NCBI RefSeq assembly: GCF_019599265.1
Contig: NZ_JAHZTC010000012.1
Span: 83,334 to 147,333 of the forward strand
Direction of reading: 5' to 3'
DNA: 64,000 nucleotides
Origin: Pontibacter sp. HSC-14F20
GTDB taxonomy: Bacteria; Bacteroidota; Bacteroidia; Cytophagales; Hymenobacteraceae
Each line of letters begins with the position of its first letter. Positions within the stretch are counted from its first letter, which is position 1. A program made the translations under genes and the position numbers. Under the pieces are notes generated by a model. The model searched no databases. It worked only from the letters and a program-made list of their open reading frames with translations, and had not been told where the DNA came from. Positions 34,125-45,196 of the stretch are shown piece after piece.

Positions 34125-36398
34125 ATGATCAAAGTAAACAAAGAGGACGCACTTAACTACCACATGCAGGGGCAACCCGGCAAAATAGAAGTAGTGCCGA
34201 CCAAAATGCTGAGTACGCAGCATGACCTGGCTCTGGCTTACTCTCCTGGAGTAGCAGAGCCCTGCAAAGAAATAGCCGCTGACAAAGACAATGTATATAA
34301 GTATACTGCCAAGGGAAACCTGGTAGGTGTTATCTCCAACGGCACAGCCGTTCTCGGACTGGGCAATATCGGCCCGGATGCCTCAAAGCCTGTGATGGAA
34401 GGGAAAGGCGTGCTTTTTAAGAAGTTCGCAGGTATAGACGTGTTTGATATTGAAATCGACTGCACCGATCCGGAAGAATTCATCCGTATTGTAAAGTCGC
34501 TGGAACCAACGTTTGGCGGCATCAACCTGGAAGACATCAAAGCGCCGGAGAGCTTTAAGATAGAAAACGCCCTGAAGGAGCAGATGAACATTCCGCTCAT
34601 GCACGACGACCAGCACGGCACAGCCATTATCTCTTCGGCAGCGCTGCTCAACGCACTGGAACTGGCAGGCAAAAGAATTGAAGATATCCAGATTGTAATA
34701 AATGGCGCGGGCGCTGCTGCTATCGCCTGTACCAAACTATATGTGGCCCTGGGTGCCAAGCTGGACAACATCGTGATGTTCGACAAGGATGGCATCATCC
34801 GTCCCGAACGCAACGACCTGGACATTTACAGAGCACAGTTTGTGACCCTGCGCAAGATAAACACACTGCCAGAAGCCATGGAAGGCGCTGATGTATTCAT
34901 CGGACTCTCGGCCGGCAACGTGCTGGCACCAGAGTTGGTAAGGCTGATGGCCCCTAACCCGATCATTTTTGCACTGGCCAACCCGGACCCGGAGATTCCT
35001 TATGAGGTAGCCATGGAAACCCGCGATGATCTGATCATGGCAACCGGCCGCTCAGACCATCCGAACCAGGTAAACAACGTGCTTGGTTTCCCCTACATAT
35101 TCAGAGGAGCCCTGGATGTACGCGCCACAGAAATCAACGAAGCGATGAAGCTGGCCGCTGTGCGTGCCCTGGCTGATCTCGCAAAAGAGCCCGTTCCGGA
35201 AATGGTGCACAAAGCCTACGGAGACAACACTATTTCATTTGGCCGTACCTACCTGATACCGAAGCCACTTGATCCGCGCCTGATTACAACGGTGTCGCCG
35301 GCAGTAGCCAAAGCAGCCATGGAGAGTGGTGTGGCCAAGCACCCGATCACCAATTGGGAAGCCTACGAACAGGAACTGCAGGAGCGTATCGGTATTGATC
35401 AGAAGCTGATGACACGCATTACCAACCAGGCGAAGAAAGATCCGAAGACGGTGGTGTTTGCGGAAGCAGATCATTATAAGATACTTAAAGCGGCTCAGAT
35501 CGTAAAAGAACAGCGCATCGCGAACCCGATCCTGCTGGGCAACAAAGCCCGAATTGCCGCTATTATAGAAGAAACCAACCTCGACCTGCATGACTGCGTG
35601 ATCATTGACACGTACGAAGAGGATGCCAAGCGGGAAGAATTTGCCCAACTGCTATATAAGAAACGTCAGCGCAAGGGGCTCACCCTGTTCGACAGCCGTC
35701 GCCAGATGCGTGACCGCAACTACTTTGGCGCCATGATGCTCGAAACAGGCGAAGCAGATGCGCTCATCTCAGGCCTTACGCGTGACTACTCCAAAACGAT
35801 CCTGCCTTCGCTGCAGATTATCGGGGTGGAAGAAGGCATTAACAAAGTGGCAGGTATGTACATTATCCTGAGCAAAAAAGAGCCTTATTTCTTCGCTGAT
35901 ACCACAGTAAACGTAAACCCTACTGCCGACGAACTGGTAGACATTATTGGCCTGACCGCCCGTGCCGTGCGCTTCTTCGACACGGAGCCGCGCATGGCTG
36001 TATTGTCATACTCTAACTTCGGCTCCGTGCAGGGCGATATACCTAACAAAGGTGCTGAGGCAGTGCGCAAGGCGAAGCAGCGTTACCCGGACCTCATGAT
36101 TGATGGTGAAATGCAGGCGAACACGGCCATGAACAAGAACCTGCTACGTGAACACTATCCATTTAGCGAACTGGCTGAAAAAGGAGCAAATACACTTGTT
36201 TTCCCGACACTTACTTCGGGTAACATCGCTTACAAACTGCTACAGGAAATAGGTGGTGCTGAGGCAATTGGCCCTGTGCTAATGGGTATGCGCAAACCGG
36301 TTCATATTCTGCAGTTGGGAAGCTCCATCCGCGAAATCGTTAACATGGTTTCCATTGCTGTCGTAGATGCTCAAAACTATAATAATAAACATATATAG
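34125..36398 (+). CDS. maeB: NADP-dependent malic enzyme with phosphotransacetylase-like domain
   Basis: A 757-residue cytoplasmic enzyme that oxidatively decarboxylates malate to pyruvate, supplying NADPH. The malic-enzyme part (about 1-420) shows [57 protein letters not shown] and the NAD(P) fold [14 protein letters not shown]. The C-terminal part (about 430-757) is a phosphate-acetyltransferase-like domain ([19 protein letters not shown]) thought to be regulatory in MaeB. Length matches E. coli MaeB (759). ruvA starts at the base after its stop. Confidence 0.96.
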   Translation: MIKVNKEDALNYHMQGQPGKIEVVPTKMLSTQHDLALAYSPGVAEPCKEIAADKDNVYKYTAKGNLVGVISNGTAVLGLGNIGPDASKPVMEGKGVLFKKFAGIDVFDIEIDCTDPEEFIRIVKSLEPTFGGINLEDIKAPESFKIENALKEQMNIPLMHDDQHGTAIISSAALLNALELAGKRIEDIQIVINGAGAAAIACTKLYVALGAKLDNIVMFDKDGIIRPERNDLDIYRAQFVTLRKINTLPEAMEGADVFIGLSAGNVLAPELVRLMAPNPIIFALANPDPEIPYEVAMETRDDLIMATGRSDHPNQVNNVLGFPYIFRGALDVRATEINEAMKLAAVRALADLAKEPVPEMVHKAYGDNTISFGRTYLIPKPLDPRLITTVSPAVAKAAMESGVAKHPITNWEAYEQELQERIGIDQKLMTRITNQAKKDPKTVVFAEADHYKILKAAQIVKEQRIANPILLGNKARIAAIIEETNLDLHDCVIIDTYEEDAKREEFAQLLYKKRQRKGLTLFDSRRQMRDRNYFGAMMLETGEADALISGLTRDYSKTILPSLQIIGVEEGINKVAGMYIILSKKEPYFFADTTVNVNPTADELVDIIGLTARAVRFFDTEPRMAVLSYSNFGSVQGDIPNKGAEAVRKAKQRYPDLMIDGEMQANTAMNKNLLREHYPFSELAEKGANTLVFPTLTSGNIAYKLLQEIGGAEAIGPVLMGMRKPVHILQLGSSIREIVNMVSIAVVDAQNYNNKHI

Positions 36399-36992
36399 AT
36401 GATTGCGTACATTGATGGTAAGCTGGCTCTAAAAGATCCTACCTATGTCATTGTCGATGTCAATGGCATAGGTTATCAGATCAAAATTTCCCTCAACACG
36501 TATTCGTCACTGCCTGAGGGGGAGCGCTGCAAGCTGCATACTTACCTGCATATCAAAGAGGATGCCCATACCTTGTATGGCTTTACAACAGCCGCTGAGA
36601 AGGAGACATTTCTGCTTCTGATCTCAATTTCTGGGGTGGGGCCAAACACGGGCCTGATGATTTTATCGTCGCTGTCGGTGGATGAAGTGCAGCAGGCTAT
36701 TGTGCGGGAAGATGTGCGTACCATTCAACATGTGAAGGGAATCGGAGCGAAAACTGCGCAGCGCATCATATTGGAATTAAAAGATAAAATAAAGAAAGAA
36801 ACCATGCTGGCTGGTAGCACAGCAGTTCCCGTTTCCGCACACAATACGTCTCGTGCAGAAGCGTTATCAGCTTTAGTTACACTAGGCTTTGCTAAGAACG
36901 TGGCAGAGAAAACGCTTGATGCGATCATCAAGCGGGAAGACAGAAGCCTGAGCGTAGAGGAACTAATAAAATTTGCCTTAAAGTCTTCTTAA
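36399..36992 (+). CDS. ruvA: Holliday junction branch-migration protein RuvA
   Basis: A 197-residue DNA junction-binding subunit that works with the RuvB motor. Domain I OB fold (MIAYIDGKLALKDPTYVIVD), domain II with two HhH motifs (LLLISISGVGPNTGLMILS and IQHVKGIGAKTAQRIILELK) and the C-terminal RuvB-binding domain III (AEALSALVTLGFAKNVAEKT). It follows maeB with no spacer and is followed by sprA after 15 bases. Confidence 0.96.
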   Translation: MIAYIDGKLALKDPTYVIVDVNGIGYQIKISLNTYSSLPEGERCKLHTYLHIKEDAHTLYGFTTAAEKETFLLLISISGVGPNTGLMILSSLSVDEVQQAIVREDVRTIQHVKGIGAKTAQRIILELKDKIKKETMLAGSTAVPVSAHNTSRAEALSALVTLGFAKNVAEKTLDAIIKREDRSLSVEELIKFALKSS

Positions 36993-37007
36993 TCGGTAGA
37001 GCCCAAC

Positions 37008-40000
37008 TTGATCTGGAAAAGTAAAAAAAACAGCCTGCTGTTTGCAACGGTTGCTGCGATCACTATGCTGGCATGGTGGTCGCATGCCGAAGGAGTGCGT
37101 TCGCACAACAGGTATAGCACCCTGATTTTTTCAGATTTTTTCGTTCAGGATACCATTCCGCAGGACTCTGCCCGCTTACAGCCCTACATTCCGAGCCGTC
37201 GCCCGACATTTAAGCCGAGCGATCGCATTGGAAGCCCTTTCGGCACCCGCCCGAGCACTTCTCCCCTGCTGCTTGGTCAGCCCTCTAACATAGAACTCGA
37301 AATACAACTCGACGATAGCCTGCGGCAGTACAACATCAACGAGCGTATGGGTGAGTTGGATTATCGACTTCCCTCTACCATGTCGTGGGAAGAATATTCC
37401 CGCTACCAGCGCCAACAAGCCATCCGCGACTACTGGCGCAGTAAGTCAGCCGGACTGGATGGCGAAAGCGTAGTAAGTGGACGCCGCCTGGTACCGAAGA
37501 TCTACATCAGCCCGGTATTTGACCGAGTGTTCGGAGGCAACTTTGTGGATATTCAGCCGAATGGTAACGTCAACCTGAAGTTCGGAGCCCGTTTCAACCG
37601 CAACGAAAACCCTTCTATACCTCTCCGGCAGCAACGCACCGGCGACTTTGATTTCGACCAGAACATTTCGCTCAACCTGGTGGGCAAGATCGGGGAGAAA
37701 ATGCGCCTCAACTTTAACTGGGACAACAACGCCAACTTCGAGTTCGAAAACAACATGAAGCTGGACTATACTGGCTTCGAGGAGGAAATCATTCGTAAGG
37801 TAGAGGCTGGTAATGTGAGTCTGCCACTTAACAACTCTTTGATCACGGGCGCACAGAATCTGTTTGGTTTAAAAACACAATTGCAGTTCGGCCGCCTGGG
37901 CGTGACGACGATTGCCGCTAACGTGCGTGGCCGTAACGACGAGGTAGTGATCCAGAACGGAGCACAGAACAAGCCTTTTGAGATACGAGCCGACAGTTAC
38001 GACCGCGACCGCCACTTCTTCCTGTCACAGTTCTTCCGCGGTAGGTATGACAAAACGCTGCAGAACCTGCCGCTGGTAAACTCCGGCATCGTGATTCGCC
38101 GTCTGGAGCTATACGTAACCAACAACAACCGCAGCACCGAAAACCTGCGCAACATGGTCGCCTACATGGACTTAGGCGAAGCCGATCCATTTAGAAATCA
38201 GTTTGAGCGCAACCCGTTAGCCCCGGCCGCTAACAACGCCAACGCACTGTATAGCCTGATCAACACTAACCCGCAGGCCCGCAACAACGACCAGGTAGAT
38301 ACATACCTAAACAGCTTGGGCCTACAGAAAGCTATTGATTTTGAGCACGTGCGCGCCCGCAGGCTGGACCCGCGTGAGTATAAGTTCAACCAGCAGTTGG
38401 GCTATATTTCCCTGACCACCGCCCTGCTGCCCGACCAGGTGCTGGGCGTCGCTTTTGAGTATACCTACAACGGCCAGACCTACAAAGTGGGCGAGTTGAT
38501 GGAGGACTACCAGAACCTGCGAGATGACCAGGTGATTCACATGAAGTTGCTGAAGGCGACCAATCCGGCACTGGAATACCCAACCTGGGACTTGATGATG
38601 AAAAACGTCTACAGTCTGGACGCGACACAGGTAAACCGCCAGAATTTCCAGCTGCAGATCGTTTACAAAGACGACGAGACTGGCGTTGACATCACCAGCT
38701 TAAAAGAGCCGAGCCCGATCCAGAACATCCCGCTGATCGAAGTACTCAACCTTGATAATGTCAACACGAACAATGACAAACCCCGCGACGGTAACTTCGA
38801 CTTCCTGGAAGGTATAACCATTGACCCTGAAACAGGGCGCATCATCTTTCCGGTAGTAGAACCTTTTGGCTCATACCTGGCTAATCAATTCGAAGGGCGG
38901 CAGGACCTGATTGAACGCTACGTTTTCCAAGAACTCTACGAACAAACTCAAACAGACGCGCAGCAGAACACACTGAAAGCAAAGTTCTTTCTCAAAGGCC
39001 GCTTTCAAGCCAGTTCCACCGATGAAATTATGCTGCCGGGCTTCCGAATTGCCGAAGGTTCTGTGGCGGTATACTCCGGTGGCACGCGCCTCGAAGAAGG
39101 CACCGACTACCAGGTATTCTATGACCTTGGTCGCATCAAAATACTGAACCCGAGTTACATTGCTTCGGCCAGCGACCTGCGCGTGACGTACGAAAAGGCC
39201 GAACTGCTTAACATACAACCCCGCACCATGCTGGGCGCCCGATTCGACTACCGCGTAAACAACGACCTGAACCTGGGCGGTACGGTGCTGCACCTTAACG
39301 AGCGGCCGTACATTAACCGCGTGAGCATCGGCGACGAACCTACCAACAATACAATTTACGGGCTGGATGTGAATTTTAACCGGGAGTCGCGCTTCCTGAC
39401 GAAGATGACGGACATGATTCCGTTCATTCAGACAAAAGTACCGTCGAGCGTGACTTTCAGCGGCGAGTTTGCACACTTGGTGCCCTCCGCGTCCAAGTCG
39501 CCGGTGAACGAAGATGGCACCTCATACCTGGATGACTTTGAAGGCGCTGAAACTCCATTTAGTCTGGGAGGCTTTAACAATACCACTTGGCGACTAGCGG
39601 CCACTCCTGCCCCATTAGCGCAGGGAGAAGGCCTGGAATATGCCTACAACCGTGCCCGTGTAGCCTGGTATACCATCGACCAGATTTTCTACCGCGACAG
39701 CGAAGGCCTGCGCCCGAGCAACATCGGCGACGAGGAACTCAAGAACCACTATGTACGACCTGTTCAACGGTATGAGGTATTCCCGGGCCGCGATCGTGAG
39801 ATAGCCAACGCCTACGAGTATACCTTCGATGTGGCCTACTACCCGCAGGAGCGCGGGCAGTACAACTACAATCCGAACCTGGATGGACAGGGTAGACTAC
39901 AGAACGATCCGCGCAAGAACTGGGGCGGTATCAGCCGGGAGATTACTTTCGACACAGACTTTGACAATGCCAACGTAGAGTATGTGGAATTCTGGCTGAT

Positions 40001-43000
40001 GGACCCTTTCCTGACCGGACCAAATGGACGCAAAGACTCGAACGGCAACCCGATAGCGAGCAACGATGGTGGTGAACTGGTGATCAACCTGGGTAACGTG
40101 TCGGAAGATATCCTAAAAGACAACCGCTACGCATTTGAGAACGGCTTACCGACCTCCGCTACCGATAACCAGAATATGCAGACCACAGAATGGGGACGCG
40201 TCACCACGCAGCAGTTTCTGACGGATGCTTTTTCGGCTGTACCGGGCGCCCGCGGTTTCCAGGACATCGGTCTGGATGGTTTAGGAGACAACGCAGAACG
40301 TGAGTTTTTCCAGAACACCTTCCTGGGCCGTATACCTGGCGGAGCACCGCAAACCGTCCTATCTGACCCTTCTGCTGACAACTTCCTGCACCACCTCGAT
40401 GAGGCTTATGACCAGCAGAATGCCGGCATCCTGGAGCGTTACAAACGCTTCAACGGCATGGAAGGCAACTCGCCGGAACAGAGCCGCTTTTCTAACTATG
40501 CTTTCCCTGACAAAGAAGACCTGAACCGCGACAACGTGATCAGTGACCTGGAGCAGTACTACGAGTACAAGATCAAACTGCAGCCAGGCGGTATGAGCGT
40601 GGGCGAAAACTACATCGTAGACAAGATCGTGGATACTAAAACCGGTGACAACGTAACCTGGTACCAGTTCCGGGTCCCGGTGCGCCAGCCAACGGGCAAT
40701 GTGGGTAACATCAGTGGTTTCAAATCGATCCGCTTCATGCGTATGTATATGACGGAGTTCGCCGACCCGGTGGTGCTCCGTTTTGTGCAGTTCCAGTTTG
40801 TGGCCAACCAGTGGCGTACTTTCCTGCAGCCAATCACCGACGGCAACCCTTGCCTGAACTGTACCGACGATGCCCGATCTTTTACCGTGTCTACCGTGAA
40901 CATAGAAGAGAACAGCGAAACAGGCAACGACGAAACGATCATCCCTTATGTGATGCCTCCAGGTATAGAGCGTCTGCGCGATTATGCTGCCACTAATAAC
41001 CGTCGGCAGAACGAGCAGGCAATGCAGTTGTGTGTCGAGGATCTGAAAGATTCTTTCTCTAAGGCAGTTTACAAGAACCTGTCGATTGACATGCTGATCT
41101 ACAAGCGCCTCAAACTGTTCCTACATGCCCAAACCCGCGACCCGAACACCCGCGACGATGATGTGCAGGCTTTTGTCAGAATAGGTACAGACTATACCCA
41201 AAACTACTACGAGTACGTGGTGCCGCTTAAACTAACACCACTGGGCACCACCAGCCGCGAAGGCATCTGGCTTGCCGAAAACGAAGTGGACGTTGCCCTG
41301 GAGGATTTTGTAAATGCCAAAGTAGAGCGAAACAAAACTGCCGGAGGCTGGGACAACCGCCGTCCTTTTGAGGTGATGCTCGAAGGTGGCAAGATGATAC
41401 GCGTGGTGGGTAACCCGGATTTCAGTGAGGTGCAAAGTGTGATGATTGGTCTGCGTAACCCAACCGTACCGGGCGAAGATGCCCGTCCGCAATCGGTTTG
41501 CGTGTGGGTGAACGAACTGCGTGTAACAGACTTCCGGAATAACTCCGGCTGGGCTGCCAATGCCCGCCTCAACACCAAACTGGCCGACTTTGCCAACATC
41601 ACAGCAACAGGCAGCTATACGACCATTGGTTTTGGATCACTGCAGCAGAAAATTGCGCAACGAGCCCGAGAAAACACAGCCATATTTGATGTAAGCGCCA
41701 ACATTGTGGCCGATAAGTTCCTGCCCGAAAAGCTAGGTATAAAAGTGCCGGTATCGGTGCAGTATGGCACCATGAACAGCGCTCCGCAGTTTGACCCACT
41801 CGACAAGGACGTGCCACTGGAGCAGTCGCTGACAAGGTATGAGACAGATGAAACGCAGCGGGAGTACAGGCGTGAAGTAAGTACCAGAGAAACCCGGAAA
41901 AGCGTGAGTTTGCTGAACGTGCGGAAAGAACGCACCAATCCGGAGGCCAAGGTGCGCCCATATGACGTCGAAAACCTGTCCTTCTCGTACTCCTATGCCG
42001 AGCGCCTATTCACCAACATCGAGACCGACCGCGACTTTACCCGCACCTATACCGGAGCGGTGGCCTATACCTATACCAACACGCCGCGCAACTATGAGTT
42101 GTTTGCTAAAAGCGAGCGCCTCAAGTCGCCGTACATGCGCCTGATCAAAGATCTGAACTTTACGCCGCTGCCAAGCCGTTTTGCCTTCCGCGCCGACCTC
42201 GACCGCAGGTATAACGAGACTTTCCTGCAGCGCCGCGATCCGGGTTCGGGCCTGATCACCTCCAGAGGTATAGAACCTACGTTCCAGAAGTACTTCTTCT
42301 TCAACCGTATTTATGACCTCAAGTGGGACATCAGCAAGAGCCTGTCGCTGGACTATACTGCCACCAACCGTGCTGTAGTAGACGAGCCGGACTACCGCAT
42401 TAACCGCGATGTGGACTCGCTGCGCTACAAGAACAAAGTAATTTGGGACAACCTGCGCAATTTTGGGCGTAACACAAACTATAATCAGTTGGTGGCGGCC
42501 AACTACAAGGTGCCGTTTGACAAATTCCCACTTACCGACTGGTTGGGCGCCGAAACCCGCTATGCCGTTACCTACATCTGGACGGCCGGCTCTACGGCCC
42601 TGAACGAGGATGCCTCTTTCCGCTTGGGTAACACTGCCGAGAATAGTACCGAGTTTAGCGTAAATGGCCGATTTGACCTGGTGAAGCTCTACAACAAAGT
42701 GAAGTTCCTGAAAGAGGTGAACAGCCCGACACAGCCGCAAGCCGGACCACCGGTGCCTGCCCCAGGCGACAGCGTGGTACAGAAGCGATCTGAAATGAAA
42801 CTTGCCAAGGGATTGGCCCGCTTCCTGATGATGACCCGCTCGGTGAACTTTACTTACCTGCAAAACCGGGGTACCATGATGCCGGGCTACCTGCCGCGCA
42901 CCAAAATGCTTGGCTTTGACGATGGCTTCGATGCGCCGGGCCTGCCGTTTATATTAGGCCGTCAGTATGACCTGGATGACCTTTATAACCGCGCCTTTAC

Positions 43001-44195
43001 CAACGGTTGGTATACTGACAGCAGCCAGTACCTGAACACGCCATTCAGTGGAATTGAAACAGAGACTTTTACGGCCAGGGCCAACATGGAGCCGTTCCGT
43101 AACTTTAACCTGCAGCTCGACGCCCGCCGCAACATGTCGGAGATACAGGAAGTGTTTTACCGCAAGCAGTTCGATGACTTCGGGAATATTGGCACTGTAA
43201 ATGAGCGCCAGAACCCGATCAACACCGGCTCATTCAGCACATCCTTCTTTGCACTGGGTACTATTTTTGAGCCTACTGCAGACGGAACTTCGGCCGCTTT
43301 CGATAACTTTATCCGTAACCGCCACGAGATACGGGAGCGCCTCACCAATGCCAATGCAGCAGCCGGTGACTCAGGCTATACCTTAAACTCGCAGGATGTG
43401 CTCCTGCAGTCGTTTTTGTATGCTTACCAAGGGCGCAATGCGAGTGGCTTTAAGGCAAGTGGTGGCAATCCGTTCAAGCGACTGCCTATACCTAACTGGC
43501 GCATCGACTACAATGGCCTGTCGCAGTTGGAGTTCTTTAAACGCTGGTTCAGCCAGGTAAACCTCACGCACTCCTATAACTCGACTTACAACGTAACAAG
43601 CTTTACAACCTCGCTGGCTTACGAGAACAGCCCAGGCGACTACCCGACCCGCACCAATGAGTTTGGGCAGCTGATTCCGTACTACATCGTGAACCAACTG
43701 ACGGTGCAGGAGCGACTGGAACTGTTGGGCGTAAACTTCCGGACGAACACCAACCTGACCGGTCGTTTAGGGTACAGGATAGAGCGCAACCTGTCGCTGA
43801 ACCTGACCAACGCGCAGGTAACCGAAACCAACGTGAAGGACTATACCTTCGGCTTCGGGTATAGCACGACAAACTTCCGTATACCTTTCCGGATAGGCGG
43901 GGAGAAACGCACGCTGGAGAATGAACTAACTTTGCGTATGGACATGTCGGTGCGCGATAACCAGACCGTGCAGCGGGCCATTGCGCAGGACGACCAGGGC
44001 AACGAAATCAGCCAGAACCAGATCACCAATGGCACGCGTCAGCTGCAGTTGCGCCCAACTGTAGACTATGTGCTGAGCCAGCGCGTGAACATACAGTTCT
44101 ACCTGCTGCGCACGGTGTCTGACCCTAAAATTTCGACCTCTTTCCGTAACAGTGTGTCAGAAGGGGGAGTACAGCTACGTGTTAGTCTGCAATAA
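37008..44195 (+). CDS. sprA: T9SS outer-membrane translocon SprA (gliding motility SprA)
   Basis: A 2395-residue giant outer-membrane barrel, the T9SS translocon. Length and placement between ruvA and gcvH match sprA of other Bacteroidota. It is rich in beta-strand segments, with plug and barrel regions such as FGARFNRNENPSIPLRQQRT, GDFDFDQNISLNLVGKIGEK and DEDGTSYLDDFEGAE-like SYLDDFEGAETPFSLGGFN. The start is TTG 37008 (MIWKSKKNSLLFATVAAITM), which gives a signal peptide; the first ATG (37065) would cut it away. It works with PorV, encoded at 61011 in this window, to deliver CTD-tagged cargo. Confidence 0.95.
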   Translation: MIWKSKKNSLLFATVAAITMLAWWSHAEGVRSHNRYSTLIFSDFFVQDTIPQDSARLQPYIPSRRPTFKPSDRIGSPFGTRPSTSPLLLGQPSNIELEIQLDDSLRQYNINERMGELDYRLPSTMSWEEYSRYQRQQAIRDYWRSKSAGLDGESVVSGRRLVPKIYISPVFDRVFGGNFVDIQPNGNVNLKFGARFNRNENPSIPLRQQRTGDFDFDQNISLNLVGKIGEKMRLNFNWDNNANFEFENNMKLDYTGFEEEIIRKVEAGNVSLPLNNSLITGAQNLFGLKTQLQFGRLGVTTIAANVRGRNDEVVIQNGAQNKPFEIRADSYDRDRHFFLSQFFRGRYDKTLQNLPLVNSGIVIRRLELYVTNNNRSTENLRNMVAYMDLGEADPFRNQFERNPLAPAANNANALYSLINTNPQARNNDQVDTYLNSLGLQKAIDFEHVRARRLDPREYKFNQQLGYISLTTALLPDQVLGVAFEYTYNGQTYKVGELMEDYQNLRDDQVIHMKLLKATNPALEYPTWDLMMKNVYSLDATQVNRQNFQLQIVYKDDETGVDITSLKEPSPIQNIPLIEVLNLDNVNTNNDKPRDGNFDFLEGITIDPETGRIIFPVVEPFGSYLANQFEGRQDLIERYVFQELYEQTQTDAQQNTLKAKFFLKGRFQASSTDEIMLPGFRIAEGSVAVYSGGTRLEEGTDYQVFYDLGRIKILNPSYIASASDLRVTYEKAELLNIQPRTMLGARFDYRVNNDLNLGGTVLHLNERPYINRVSIGDEPTNNTIYGLDVNFNRESRFLTKMTDMIPFIQTKVPSSVTFSGEFAHLVPSASKSPVNEDGTSYLDDFEGAETPFSLGGFNNTTWRLAATPAPLAQGEGLEYAYNRARVAWYTIDQIFYRDSEGLRPSNIGDEELKNHYVRPVQRYEVFPGRDREIANAYEYTFDVAYYPQERGQYNYNPNLDGQGRLQNDPRKNWGGISREITFDTDFDNANVEYVEFWLMDPFLTGPNGRKDSNGNPIASNDGGELVINLGNVSEDILKDNRYAFENGLPTSATDNQNMQTTEWGRVTTQQFLTDAFSAVPGARGFQDIGLDGLGDNAEREFFQNTFLGRIPGGAPQTVLSDPSADNFLHHLDEAYDQQNAGILERYKRFNGMEGNSPEQSRFSNYAFPDKEDLNRDNVISDLEQYYEYKIKLQPGGMSVGENYIVDKIVDTKTGDNVTWYQFRVPVRQPTGNVGNISGFKSIRFMRMYMTEFADPVVLRFVQFQFVANQWRTFLQPITDGNPCLNCTDDARSFTVSTVNIEENSETGNDETIIPYVMPPGIERLRDYAATNNRRQNEQAMQLCVEDLKDSFSKAVYKNLSIDMLIYKRLKLFLHAQTRDPNTRDDDVQAFVRIGTDYTQNYYEYVVPLKLTPLGTTSREGIWLAENEVDVALEDFVNAKVERNKTAGGWDNRRPFEVMLEGGKMIRVVGNPDFSEVQSVMIGLRNPTVPGEDARPQSVCVWVNELRVTDFRNNSGWAANARLNTKLADFANITATGSYTTIGFGSLQQKIAQRARENTAIFDVSANIVADKFLPEKLGIKVPVSVQYGTMNSAPQFDPLDKDVPLEQSLTRYETDETQREYRREVSTRETRKSVSLLNVRKERTNPEAKVRPYDVENLSFSYSYAERLFTNIETDRDFTRTYTGAVAYTYTNTPRNYELFAKSERLKSPYMRLIKDLNFTPLPSRFAFRADLDRRYNETFLQRRDPGSGLITSRGIEPTFQKYFFFNRIYDLKWDISKSLSLDYTATNRAVVDEPDYRINRDVDSLRYKNKVIWDNLRNFGRNTNYNQLVAANYKVPFDKFPLTDWLGAETRYAVTYIWTAGSTALNEDASFRLGNTAENSTEFSVNGRFDLVKLYNKVKFLKEVNSPTQPQAGPPVPAPGDSVVQKRSEMKLAKGLARFLMMTRSVNFTYLQNRGTMMPGYLPRTKMLGFDDGFDAPGLPFILGRQYDLDDLYNRAFTNGWYTDSSQYLNTPFSGIETETFTARANMEPFRNFNLQLDARRNMSEIQEVFYRKQFDDFGNIGTVNERQNPINTGSFSTSFFALGTIFEPTADGTSAAFDNFIRNRHEIRERLTNANAAAGDSGYTLNSQDVLLQSFLYAYQGRNASGFKASGGNPFKRLPIPNWRIDYNGLSQLEFFKRWFSQVNLTHSYNSTYNVTSFTTSLAYENSPGDYPTRTNEFGQLIPYYIVNQLTVQERLELLGVNFRTNTNLTGRLGYRIERNLSLNLTNAQVTETNVKDYTFGFGYSTTNFRIPFRIGGEKRTLENELTLRMDMSVRDNQTVQRAIAQDDQGNEISQNQITNGTRQLQLRPTVDYVLSQRVNIQFYLLRTVSDPKISTSFRNSVSEGGVQLRVSLQ

Positions 44196-44219
44196 TTTTT
44201 AGCATTGCAAAAAAGAGCG

Positions 44220-44227
44220 TATTTTTG
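44220..44227 (+). promoter_or_regulatory. -7 box before gcvH
   Basis: TATTTTTG, 27 bases before the gcvH ATG and just after the sprA stop, so gcvH probably has its own promoter besides read-through from sprA. Confidence 0.45.
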
Positions 44228-44254
44228 GATATCATTTAACCCAAAGCAATAGAT

Positions 44255-44635
44255 ATGAATTTACCTGACAACCTAAAGTATACCAAAGACCACGAGTGGG
44301 TGCGCATAGAAGGTGACGTAGCCTACATTGGCATCACAGACTTTGCACAGAGCGAGCTGGGCGACATCGTGTATGTTGACATCGACACTGTGGACAAAGA
44401 AATCAGCCAGAACGATGTGTTTGGTACAGTAGAAGCCGTGAAGACTGTGTCTGACCTGTTCAGCCCACTGAGCGGTACCGTGCAGGAGTTCAACGAGAAG
44501 CTGGACGGCAGCCCGGAACTGGTAAACTCAGATCCTTACGGAGACGGCTGGATCATCAAATTGTCTATCAGCGACGCAAGCGAAATCGAAGGCCTGTTGA
44601 CGGCTGAAGGTTACCGCGAAGTAATCGGTCAGTAA
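44255..44635 (+). CDS. gcvH: glycine cleavage system H protein
   Basis: A 126-residue lipoyl carrier that shuttles the aminomethyl group between the P, T and L proteins. The lipoylated lysine is K63 in [19 protein letters not shown]. The N-terminus [20 protein letters not shown] is standard and length is normal. gcvP and gcvT are elsewhere. Confidence 0.97.
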   Translation: MNLPDNLKYTKDHEWVRIEGDVAYIGITDFAQSELGDIVYVDIDTVDKEISQNDVFGTVEAVKTVSDLFSPLSGTVQEFNEKLDGSPELVNSDPYGDGWIIKLSISDASEIEGLLTAEGYREVIGQ

Positions 44636-44657
44636 TTTTGCAAGTATAGAAGCAGGT

Positions 44658-45032
44658 TTGATCCTACGGTATAATTTCTTTACCATCATTTGGGCAGCAG
44701 TGATCATGGTTTTGACGCTGCTGCCCTCCTCTTCTATGCCCTCCCTTTCCATCTGGGAGATTTTCTCTTTTGATTCGTTTGCCCACGCTTTTATGTTTGC
44801 CGTGCTCACATACCTGATGGTGGTGGGCCTGAAGAAACAGTATACCTATCTCCAGCTGAAGCACTACGCCATCCGCGCCGCATTTTTTGTGAGCTCTATG
44901 TTTGGCATCGCGATCGAACTGCTGCAGCATTTTTTTGTACCCGGCCGCCAGGGCGATATGATTGATGTGCTCAGCAACACAATTGGCTGTATACTCGGCA
45001 TCCTGCTCTTTAAGTGGATCTACAGAATGTAG
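44658..45032 (+). CDS. VanZ family membrane protein
   Basis: A 124-residue inner-membrane protein with four helices. VanZ-like marks are LLPSSSMPSLSIWEIFSFDSFAHAF (the Asp and His that recur in the family) and ELLQHFFVPGRQGDMIDVLSN, shown here in parts: FDSFAHAFMF and FVPGRQGDMIDVLSN. The start is a TTG at 44658; no ATG precedes the first helix. Function in Bacteroidota is unknown. It follows gcvH by 22 bases, a common arrangement beside sprA. Confidence 0.85.
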   Translation: MILRYNFFTIIWAAVIMVLTLLPSSSMPSLSIWEIFSFDSFAHAFMFAVLTYLMVVGLKKQYTYLQLKHYAIRAAFFVSSMFGIAIELLQHFFVPGRQGDMIDVLSNTIGCILGILLFKWIYRM

Positions 45033-45196
45033 CCCACCCAAAAATCCCGTCAACAATACTTCTGGTTCACACACTGGTATAGACTTGATTTTCAGCAGAT
45101 CAGGCTTGATTAACTATTGCCTATATGGTGGCTATTGATTAGCTTTAGTGCTATTTTATCAAAATAGAAACTGAGCTTTACTCTTACGTCTGCTCT

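Noticed and set aside
42006..42863. 285-residue minus-strand frame inside sprA
   Set aside because: Antisense shadow of a strongly conserved gene.
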